Below, one piece after another: positions 35,401 to 47,400 of a stretch of DNA of 64,000 nt. Origin of the DNA: Chionoecetes opilio (taxonomy: Eukaryota > Arthropoda > Malacostraca > Decapoda > Majidae). Both the position numbers and the translations under genes were made by a program. The stretch's first letter is position 1. Each line of letters opens with the position of its first letter. The notes under the pieces are model-generated. The model saw only the letters and a program-made list of their open reading frames with translations. It did not search any database and was not told where the DNA came from. The stretch spans positions 318,331-382,330 of the forward strand of contig JACEEZ010020917.1 in the NCBI GenBank assembly GCA_016584305.1, read 5' to 3'.

Positions 35401-38400
35401 GAATTTTTTTTATATGAGCGCAGAGTAAATTTTTATTTCTATGAACAACAAGCATGTGATCGTTGCGGCAACAGGACTTACAAATCCGAAAGTCTGCGAA
35501 TACCCAAGCGTAAGAAGAGTGTCAATGATGGAAGTGTTACCGATGCCACACAAGGGATGACGGGCAAACAAACATTCAAAGTTAATACATTTTAGGTCAT
35601 GATTGACCAACTGCGAAATTAATTTAACTTCGCAGGGGGGTATATGCCCCTGTATGCCCCCCTATATGCATCCCCTGGGGGGTATATGCCTAAAATATGG
35701 GAGAGGGGGGGATAAAAACAGGAACTACCTCTTGTAGGTCTCACGGCCTCTTGTAGCTTCCTTATGTTCTTAAAAAGACTACTCACAGTTAGCGTTGTCA
35801 GCGGCGCCTGCGATGTGGTAGTTCACCTCTTGGTCTTCCTCGGTGGAGTCTGTAAATAAAATGACAATCTTATCACATTGAAGTAAACCGTATTAACCCC
35901 TTCAGGCCCAGAACGCAATTTTCATTGTAATTTGTTGACTATTAGAAGATTTTTAGTGACTAAGCAGTATTTATAGATATGACCCGTTTAGTATCCTTGT
36001 CCACTAACTTATTTGGTATATTTAGTGACTTTTCTTAATTTTATGGCTCGACAGTCGACAACATACATTTTTTTATAGTAAAGGAAAGATCTGGGTGTGA
36101 AGGGGTTAATGAAAACAAAGTCTGCTAATCTTATCACATTGAAGTATATTACCAGCTACTAATGACAAAAAAATTCAGAAGAAATTTATGTATATCACAA
36201 TCTCCTTGAAATTCAGTCCATCGATCAGTTCCACACCAATGACAGTAAATAAACAAATAAAATCTATGAATTTTAGAAAGTAAGGCTTCAAAATTAGATG
36301 GAATAAATAATAATACCATCAACAACACTAGTCGCCACTGCACTAATGTCGCCATCGCCATATATTACAAATTTTAGTATCACTACAGAGTTATGTACCA
36401 ATGAAGACAGGTACATAATATATACTACTGTGCATGCCTCTTTAGTGACATACAAGACTGTAATGACACCTGGCGACATTAGTGCACTGTGGCAACTATA
36501 GTGTTATTGACGTTAGGTACGTAATTATTAACCCCTTCACGCCCAGATCTTTCCTTTGCTATATAAAAAATCGCATGTTAGCCATAAATTTACAAGAAGT
36601 AGCTAAATATACCAAATTAGTTAGTGGACAAGGATACAAAATAGGTCAGATATAAAATATTGCTTATATTCACTAAAAATAGTCTAATGGTACCCAAATT
36701 ACAATGAAAATTACGTTCTGGGTCTCAAGGGGTTAAGTCTTATAATTGAAGGAATTTTTCACGTTATGTTCAGGTCTGCCATTAAACCTCTCTGCGGCAG
36801 TCTACGGTAGAGAAAATGGTCTATGTGATGGCAGGCTAATTTAAAACTGACCTATTCCCGCCTCCCTAATATTTCCAAGTATTACCTTTATTAATCTAAA
36901 GAATTATATATGAAGGAATTTTTCTATGTATATTCAGGTCTGCCATAAATCCTATCGGCGGAAATCTATGGAGAAAATTGTATATTTGATGACAGCCTAA
37001 AGTAATAGATATTCATTGGCCACAAAAAATACTAATACACGATAAAGCAATTATTTTTGGTCCATGGTCTATATTATAGACCATAACTAAAACATTTGCA
37101 AAAAAAATATTAACCCCTTCACTCACAATCTTTACTTTGCTATGAAAAATTGTATGTTGTCGAGCCATAAAATTACGAGAAGTAACTGAATATATCAAAT
37201 GATTTAGTGGACAAGGATACTACTAAACAGGTCATATCGATAAAATATTGCTTATAATCACAAAAAAAATGTCTAATGGTACCCAAATTACAATGAAAAC
37301 TAAGTTCTGGGTCTCAAGGGGTTAATGCATTTAGTTATTCCCTTATGTTGTGAAGAAACTGACTTAACTAATGTGTTTTAATAATACAGGTTAATAGTAT
37401 GTTATATAAATAATATACAAGAGATTAATAAAGAGTTAATACAGACCTTGTTCCGCCTCCCGCCTGTAACGTAGTCTGGCGGGTAAATGCTGGCCTTTCC
37501 TCTGCCTTTCTTCCTCCCTTAATGCGCTAATATGATCATCTGAAAGAACATTTATATCACAATCTCCATGAAATGGACTCCATCCATTAGTTTCACACAA
37601 ATTACAGTAGCTAAAATAAAAACTATTATTCTAATTTGACACCGAATGCACTTTGGTGGACGAAGTTATTTTTTTGTGGCAAGTTTTGAATTAATCTGCT
37701 AACCGTTTCTGTCGCAAATGGTTTTAGTTTTTGTTTTTTAGTTTTGTTTTGTTAGGTAAAGGTTAGGTATAGGTTATGTTGGGTAGAGTTTCGGTTAGGT
37801 TAATTTTTTTTTCTTTGTTAATTATGTGAAGTCATTTATGTTTAAAAGAAAAAGTTTGACAAACGGTTACTGTAGATAACAGTGAAGTCGCCAGTTCTAC
37901 GTTTTTGTTATTTACAGAAGTGTGGTGGCGTTAATACTTACATTTCTACATCCATGATTTCAGGAAAGTTAGAAGGGTCTATATGGAAAGTCTGTCATTT
38001 TGCGTCTTCATCTGTGTCATATTAGGGCTATAAATGAATAAATTACAAAAATAAAACCGAGTGGTGACCTTGCTATACCTACTACAGTAAAGTCGCCAGC
38101 TAGTATTTTAACCCAACAGTGGAGTCGCTCCTCTGGGGAATTCAGGGAAATTAGAGGTAAAGTAAAACAAGTCTATATATATTAGCTGCGGAAGATGCTT
38201 GGATATATAAAAATTCCTCTGCCAACGTGAAAACAAATTCTATTAAAGTTTGAAAGATCTGACAAGTTTTGTGTCCTGCCGCCCGAAAGGTGATCAGCTA
38301 CGGTCTGTCATCGCGCGAAGAAAAACGTGAGAAGCAAAATGCGCAACAGTTATATTTGCAGATACAAAGCATAAAACAACGCTGAAACAGGGTAGATTAT

Positions 38401-41400
38401 ACAGTCATGATATAAACTACTGTGTAACATCTTCAGTGGCACATAAAAATCAGTAGTGATGCTATAATTCGTAATATTTGGCGCCTGGCGAAATCATTGC
38501 AGGTGGCGACTTCACTGTTATCTACGGTAGAGGAGAGGTCGAGATTCTCATATCCCCTAAAAGGTCAGGAACAAGGCCCAGAGATCCAGGGGGGGATCAT
38601 TGACAACTTTTCTTGGCCAAAGGTTACGGGGAACTTTCAAAGCCAACGTCACCCGATGTCTCTACCGCAGTCACTTTTTTTGGCATTTTGACTAAACTAC
38701 TCAACACTTAACAAATATTATAAAGATTTGTTTTAGATGTATTGAATTTTAATTATAATACAGCCCTTAGAAGCACAGGGAATGTACAGTAATCGATAAC
38801 ATTCCGGCGTTATTAAGTGCAAAAGAAATGACAGCGCAGGAGACATCTGGTGGCGTTAGATTTTCATAAAGTTCCCCAATAAGACTAATATTTATAACAG
38901 TAGTTCGCTATGACTTACTTTTATGTGATCGACAAGTCTATATAAACTACTGTGCATGACTTTTCAGTGGCACATACAAATCCGTAGTGATGCTCAAATT
39001 CGTAATATAATGCCTGGCGAAATTAGTGCAGTGGCGACGATAGTGTTATTGACTGTAGTATAGCTCTGCCACTGTATGCTACCAGGTAAACACAGACAGG
39101 AAGAGAGACAGAGGAAGAGAGACAGAGGAAGAGACACTGAGACACACAGAGACACAGGACAGACACAGGACAGACACACATAGTACATTCATTAATTGCA
39201 CTTACCCTCATAGTAGTCAGGGATCTGGGCAGAGGGCGAGGGCGGGGGTGGGGCGGCGCGGGCAGTCCTGGCGTAGTGAGACACGTCGGCGCCGTGGCGG
39301 GGGCGAGACCTCTGCACCTCAAAGCTCTTCTCCATAACATACTCTGCAGAAAGAAACCCTGCATCAGAACGACTTTTTGCAAATATAGATGTACCGTAGA
39401 TAACACAATAGTCACCAGTCACTTGCCACTGCACTAATGTCGCCAGGTACAATATATTACGAATTTTAGCATCCCTACAGACTTTAATGTGCCACTGAAG
39501 ACTCATGCACAGTAGTTTATATTATGTAAATCACACTATAAGGTCTTCAGTGGCACACAAGTCTGTAGTGATGCTAAATTTCGTAATATATTGTGCCTGG
39601 CGACATTAGTGCAGTGACAAATGACTGGCGAATATAGAGTTATCTACGGTAACAAATATCAAATATGTAGATATGTACAGGATTTATAGATGCGAATTAA
39701 ATTGTAAAAAGGTGTATATACTTCAATTTGCAGAAAAAACATGCGGTAATTGCATTAAAATATTTACTGTCCATGTATATAAAATAACAGTTAACAAGAA
39801 ACTACGAAAAACGCTTCTCATATACCATTATATCACAATAATTAGCCTACTTCTGCTGTAATTGTATCAAGATGAGGATAAAACTTTTCATGGTAGTTAG
39901 TGCAGAGTCAATAGGGAGCTTTAAAAGGAGGCTAGATCATTTCATGGAAGGTGGATGTAGGTAGTGTTAAGTAACAGGAACTACCATGCGTCTGTCTCGC
40001 GGCTTCTTGTAGCTTCCTTATTTTCTTATGTACTTTCATCACCACACCACACTACTCATCACCACACCACACTACTCATCACCACACCACACTACTCATC
40101 ACCACACCACACTACTCATCACCACACCACACTACTCATCACCACACACCACACACATACCATCACCACACCACACTACTCATCACCACACCACACTACT
40201 CATCACCACACCACACTACTCATCACCACACCACACTACTCATCACCACACCACACTACTCATCACCACACCACACTACTCATCACCACACCACACTACT
40301 CATCACCACACCACACTACTCATCACCACACCACACTACTCATCACCACACCACACTACTCATCACCACACCACACTACTCATCACCACACCACACTACT
40401 CATCACCACACCACACTACTCATCACCACACCACACTACTCATCACCACACCACACTACTCATCACCACACCACACTACTCATCACCACACCACACTACT
40501 CATCACCACACCACACTACTCATCACCACACCACACTACTCATCACCACACCACTCATCACCACACCACACCACTCATCACCACACCACACTACTCATCA
40601 CCACACCACACTACTCATCACCACACCACACTACTCATCACCACACCACACTACTCATCACCACACCACACTACTCATCACCACCATACCACACATCACC
40701 ACCACCCTCACCGTGATCGTCCAGGGCAGGGTAGCGGGCACTTGTCTCCACCAGATTCAAGGCGTTGATCAGGTAGGAGTGGGAGCAACACACCCAGCCC
40801 TCTGACCCACCAGCCACGCCGCACACGAACTGAAACAATCACACAGGTCAGTCCTATACTATACTCGGGTTGGGTTTTATATACATATATACATATACAC
40901 ATACACACATTATTTTTATTTATTTTTTATTTATTTTTTTACCCCTGCAGACCCAGAACGTAATTTTCATTAAAATATAACCACCATTCGACGATTTTAA
41001 TGAGCTTAAGCAACATTATATAGATATGACCCGTTAGATATCCTTTTCCATTAGCTAATTTTGCTTATTTAGTTACTTTTTCGTAGTTTTATGGCTAATA
41101 ACAGACTATTTCATATAGCAAAGGTTAAGATCTGGGCGTGAAGCGGTTAACCTAAAAATTGGAAGTTTATCATTGACCGTCTAAACTCATAAGACATTGG
41201 AAAATCTGAAGTTATACAGTAAGATTAATTATATCAGTTAACCTGCACAACCTTAGCTTGGAATACGGCCGGCAGAGTACCAACCACAACGGAAGCAACA
41301 TTAAGGTTATATATACACGTGATGACTGAAGGAACTATCAAACTTCACTGCTCACATGACTTTAGTAACTGCAGGGAAAGAGAGGCGTGAAGGCAGATAG

Positions 41401-44400
41401 CAGCATTTCAGGGTAAATAATGAGCTGCTTTGAAGACCTGCATTAGACCACCATGAACATGAGACACGCGTGAGGGAAGCTGCCAGCATTATGGGTCGAA
41501 ACGGCTCTAGTGAGTACACTGTATAGGTAATTTGAGGTTAAGGTGGCGACACAAGTTAGTCTGAAGGGAGGGAGGAGTTTACGGGTGGACAGGCTAGGAG
41601 AAAAAGGGAAGCTGCCAGCATTATGGGTCGAAACAGCTCTAGGAAGTACACCGTACAGGAGGAGGAAGAGGAAGATAGAGGAAGAGAGAAAGAAGAGGAT
41701 GAGGAAGAAGAGGAAGAGAGGAAGAAGAGGTATAGCGAGGAAGAAGAGGAAGAGTGATGTGGGGTAGGGTTTGGGTCGCCGCAGACAAGAATATCAAGAG
41801 GGTAGGGGTAAGGGTATGGGAGGACGTTGTGGGTGGGTATGACTGGAGATATGAAAGGGAGGAAGGCGAACGAACAATAAGGTGGCTTTAGAGGAGACTA
41901 TAAAGGAGCGAAAACAGGATTATTGACCACAGGGAAAACAGTGAGAAGGAGAGATATTATTAGGTTAACAGGCGGGAGAGACTCATTGAAAGACTCTCGC
42001 GGATAGAAAATATGGATAGTGAGAAGTCTAAAAAATGACTGGAAGAATGGATGGATTACTAGGCATATTAATGGGAGAAAATTGTCAAAAAACATGACAT
42101 GGTGAAAATATTGTTACTTTGGTCTTTGGTTCACGGCGGAAATGATTACTGAATTAACTTAACTAAAATAATTTAAAAAAACATTGAATGTCAAGAATCC
42201 GGAAATTTTAAATAACTTATCTGGACAACTCTTCTGAATATACCTCATTGGATGCTTCACATGTGTTGCGTTCTTACCCCTGCTGTACTTAATACGTACA
42301 ATAATACGGGTGAACATAGACAGTACACACTACGGGTGCACGAGGCGTGTGGCACCAGGCACGCCTTCTCAGTATAAAGACCAGGGAGGACTGAGCCATG
42401 TGTGCACTGTGATCTAACCCCCCCCCCCTATGGCAGGCTGCAGCCACATGTGCAGTCCTGGGATGTTGCCCCGGAGAGCAACACCCATAAACAGACACAC
42501 GCTGCACCCGTGCATTATCATAACTCAAAATAACTTTGTTAGGAATAAAGGAACAATGCTCAACTGCCCTAGAGGAGAGGTAGAGATTCTCAAATCCCCT
42601 AAAAGGTCAGGAATAAGGCCCCGAGATCCAGGGGGGATCATAGATAACTTTTCTTCATTAACCTTGATCACCAAGATTAACACTACCAAATCTCTCAACT
42701 AAAAAATTGTTACTCAAGTCCTTGTTTCACGGCGGAAATATGATTAGTTAATCATTTAAGAAAAAAATCAGTTTTCAAAAAACATTTTGCATGTCCAGGA
42801 TATGCAAGGGGCAAATTTTTTTTTTTTTTTAGAGAGAAACTGAGTTAACGCGACCAACTTAAGAACATAAGAAAATAAGTTAGCTACAAGAGGCCGCGAG
42901 GCCTACACGTGGTAGTTCCTGTCACCTAACACTACCTACATCCACCTTTCATCCCCATCCATGAACCTATCCAGCCCCTCTTTAAAGCTCCCTAATGACT
43001 CCGCACTAACTACCTGTCTACTGAGTCCATTCCATTCATTCACCACCCTATTTGTGAACCAGTTTTTCCCCATTTCCTTTCTAAATCTACGCTTTTCCAG
43101 TTTGAATCAGTTACTTCTTGTTCTAACCTGGTTAAAAGCCGTTCTACCCTGGTTAAAAGCCGTACGAACTATTCCTACCTCTCCTTTATTAAATCCCTCT
43201 ATCCACTTAAAAACTTATATCAGATCACCCCTTACTCTGCGTCTCTCAAGTAAGTGTAACTTTAATAACTTCAATCTCTTCTCATAACTAAAGTTACGCA
43301 TCCCTTGTATCATCTTGGTCATCCTTCTCTGCACTGTTTCTAACAAGGCTATATCCATCCTGTAATATGGAGACCAAAACTGAACCGCATAGTCTAGGCG
43401 AGGCCTGACTAGAGCCAGATAAAGCTTTAGAATGACTTCCGCACTTCTACTTTTAACACTTCTGGTAATGAATCCTAACACACTATTAGCTCTATTTCTA
43501 GCCTAAATACATTGTTTCCTAGGTCTGAGGTCTGGGCTCACCCTCACTCCCAAGATTTTTTTTTCACCTTCTGATCTTTTCAGCGATACATTGCGTATGG
43601 TGTATCTATTACCAGGGTTTTTTCTACCAACATTCATAACGCTGCATTTATCAATATTAAATTCCATCTGCCATCTGACTGCCCACTCATTTTAAGTTTA
43701 TCTAAGTCTCCCTGCAATATGTTTACATAGACTGTGATCCAATAATCCTACCCACCTTAGTATTATCAGCAAACTTGGTGATATCACTGCTAATCCCACT
43801 ATCCAAGTCGTTGATGTAAATCAAAAATATTAATGGACCCAAAACAGACCCTTGTGGTACTCCACTTGTCACCAGTCCCCATTCAGATTTAGAACCATTA
43901 ATTGTAACCCTTTGTTGCTTATTACTTAGCCAAGCTCTGATCCAATGAAGAATCTTCCCATCTATTCCATGAGCCTTAACCTTATTTAAGAGTCTCTCGT
44001 GTGGTACTTTGTCAAATGCCTTACTAAAGTCCAGATATATTATATAATAATCCTTATCATTATCTGCCGTCTCATAAACTTTCCTATAAAAACTCAATAA
44101 ATTGGTGAGACATGACCTACCCTTGGTGAATCCATGTTGTGAATCATTGATCAAACTATGTTTATCCAAGTGCTCTCTAATGTTTTTTGCAATAATATTC
44201 CAATAATTTACCTAACACTGACGTTAGACTTACGGATCGATAATTTGACTTTAGTCCTCTGTCTCCCTTCTTAAATATGGGAACAACATTTCCTTTCCTC
44301 TACAATAATGGCACATCGCCTATCTCAACCGATTTCCTAAAAATGTGCACTAACGACTCACTAACAACCTCCTTGCATTCCTTTAATACCCTGGGATACA

Positions 44401-47400
44401 CCTCATCCGGTCCTGGCGATTTAAAATTCTTAATTTTATCTATACCCTCTTCCATCATTTCCCTAGTTGTCACAATATCTTTTGAGTTTCTCCTCATCGC
44501 TTCCTTTGAACATCTGTTCACTATCAGGTATCGTCTGTGTATCCTCTTCAGTAAAAACGCTTAAGAAATAATCATTTAGACTTTACACATATCCGCATCC
44601 GTATTTAAGACTTCACCCTGTCCTGACCTTAACGGCCGGACTAATTCCCTTGTCTTGGTTTTATATACCTGATAGAACCCCTTTGGGTCATTTTTCGCCT
44701 GTCCTGCTACTTTAATCTCATAATTGTTCTTAGCTACTCTAGTTAATTTCTTCACTGTCCTCGCCATCACGCTATACCGTTCTTTGCTCACCAATCCTGC
44801 CTTTAACCTTAAATAAAGTTTCTTTTTACTTCAATGTTGTGTTTTAAATTAGTGGTCATCCATTTTGGATCACTCTTTCTAGATCTTATTTCCCTATAAG
44901 GAATATTTTTGTTCTGTCCGTCAATTATATTCCTTACAAATAAGGTATAATCCTCCTCAGCCCCGACCTCACTTACATATCTAACCGCTCTAATTACCTT
45001 CTCCGCCCCGACCTCACTTCCATGTCTAACCGCTCTAATTACCTCCTCAGCCCCGACCTCACTTCCATGTCTAACCGCTCTAATTACCTCCAGATTACTT
45101 CCTAATCCTTCATAATTGGCCTTTCCAGCTGTCATCGCCCTGTCCTTACCCTGGGAAAATTTCTTCCTTTCCATCCCACACCTCTTATTAATAACCTCCA
45201 GGTGTCTTCTTAATCCTGCATAATTGGCCTTTCTGAAATTAGGTATTTTTTGTTTGTTACCACTTAATTTTCCACTTCACATTTTAAGCTAAATCAGATC
45301 TCATAATAGTCTCTATTATCTAACTTGCCACCGACCTCCACGTCTGTAACTAAATAGTCTCTATTTGTCAGCAATAGATCTAGAATATTATCTCCTCTAG
45401 TAGGCTCCTTGATTGCTTGACTTAGGAAGTTATCCTGGATTATATTTAACAACTCATCTGCGTCGCTGTCACCCATGATTAAATCCCAGTCTATATTCCT
45501 AAGATTAAAATCTCCCCCCCACGCATAGTCGATTATATCTGCAGGCCTTTTTTATTTCTTCCCATATAGGAGCTGAATCCTATTTACATAAGTTTGGAGG
45601 CCTATACACTACACCCAAAACCATTTTTTTAGTTCCCTCCGTAACCTCTACCCATATAGAACTATGCTGTCATGTTTTTATAACATTATTAACACGACAC
45701 TGCAATGCATCTCTTGCATAAAGCGCAACTCCTCCACCTCGCCTGCCAACTCTGTGCTTGTGAAATAACTTATACGCAGCTATCTCGACTTCCGGATCAA
45801 ATAACTTCAAACATATCCAGCCATGTTTCTGTTAATGCTATTATATCAAAATCCTCTACACTATTTATTCCTCTCAGGAAATCTATCTTGTTTAAAATAC
45901 TCTTACAGTTTGTATAGTAGACCTTCAAGCAAATTCTTATTTTTGTCCATTTTCCCTTTATCTTTAACTAAACCCCTCCTCACTCTCTTCTTACGAATCA
46001 CTTTAGTTCCCTCCCTTCTGAAACTCCTAGTGTCGCAAGTTTCCTTTACCCCGACCCCAGTGTCTACTTCCCGGTTCTCTTATCTTAAAAAAGCCTGCAG
46101 TGCACCTATCTCCCTTACAAGGGATTCAGACAAGATCTGAACTACTTTCCTCGAAAAGTGCACCCCGTCCCTGCGGTAGAGGTTCTTATGCCCGAAAAAG
46201 AGGTCCCAGCTGTCGACAAAGGCCAAACCATTTGCTTTCCAATGAAGTGCCTGCCGGCAATTCAAAGCAATAGCCCTGGAGTACCACAAGTCGTCAACAT
46301 AGCGTCTTGGAAGGACACCACACACTACAGGGAACCCACCCCTATCCCTAACCTTACCTACAGCTTCCTTGAACCGCCGTAGCAGTTCCTCACTTCTTAC
46401 ACCCTCAACATAGTTTCCCCCAGCACTCAGGCAGACTATGGGCTTTTTCCCTTGGTCCGCCATGCACTCAACTATCTTATCACTAACATAACCTATCCCC
46501 TTTCCTGGGTAACTCACAGACTTCATGCAAATCCCTTTCCTGTCACAGAACCTACTGTCGAGATGCCTAACCTGACTATCACCAACAACCAAAATTTTAC
46601 CTTCGTGTGATTATGTATCTTCTACCGTCCTTACCTCCGTATCTTCCTCTTGCAGCCCCGAGAGTACCTGAAATGCGTTCGTGCACACAACATGGTCATT
46701 GTTTAACTGTTTCTCCTTAGGGCGTGTACCACCATGCTCAACCACCTGCCATTCACCATTCCTTGGTGACTTACTAGAGACTACTCCTTTAGTAGTAGTC
46801 CGAGGCAAATCTCCCTAAGGTACCCCTCCAAGTACATCCCTCAGGTACCCCTCCAAGTACATCCCTCGCATGTGCCACTGCACTCACTCCACCTCCACAC
46901 TTAAGAGATCGTATCTCTTATCTCCTGCTTCCTCACCACGCTTTTCAACTCTTTCACTTCACTTACGAAGTACCTTTTCAGGTCATCGATCGCCCCCTGA
47001 ACAGACTTAAGCGCCACTGCACACACTTCACTACACTCCCCCTCGACACTTCTCCCTCCTTCTACCACACTCACTTCCATCTCGGCCTCCTTCACTTCAC
47101 CCTCTCCTCCCACTCCACAACACCCTCTTCCACAACACTAACAACACCATCGCCTCCACTAGCCATGTCGACGCTAATCTCTGCAACTGCCCACTTATTG
47201 GACCTGACTCAACACACACTGAGCTGCCTCCTCACGTCTTGCCTGTCCGAACGACAACGCCTGACTGAATGTCCACTTATGTTTAGGACTTCACAGCCAC
47301 CCGCACACAAACTCTGCCATCCACCAATCCACCTACGCACACCCACCCACAAACTCTGCCATCCACACCCACCCACCCTACCATCCATCTAGCTTCCTAC

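Larger units (their letters stand above)
42862..47200 (-). mobile_element. LINE C: CR1-like non-LTR retrotransposon with esterase ORF1
   Basis: Minus strand, nearly full length. ORF1 (47166 to 46080) has an SGNH esterase domain, and ORF2 (about 45940 to 43215) has endonuclease and RT. The 3' tail (43200 to 42862) includes the reverse complement of gtaggtctcacggcctcttg. Truncated copies of this tail recur at 6531, 24425, 30228, 35723, 39890 and 53110, so the family is an active or recently active source in this genome. It lies in the same orientation as the SPH gene, inside its intron. Confidence 0.88.

Noticed and set aside
39964..40768. 250-codon His/Thr-rich frame
   Set aside because: A by-product of the 20-bp minisatellite; unit length is not a multiple of three and the frame has no non-repeat domain.
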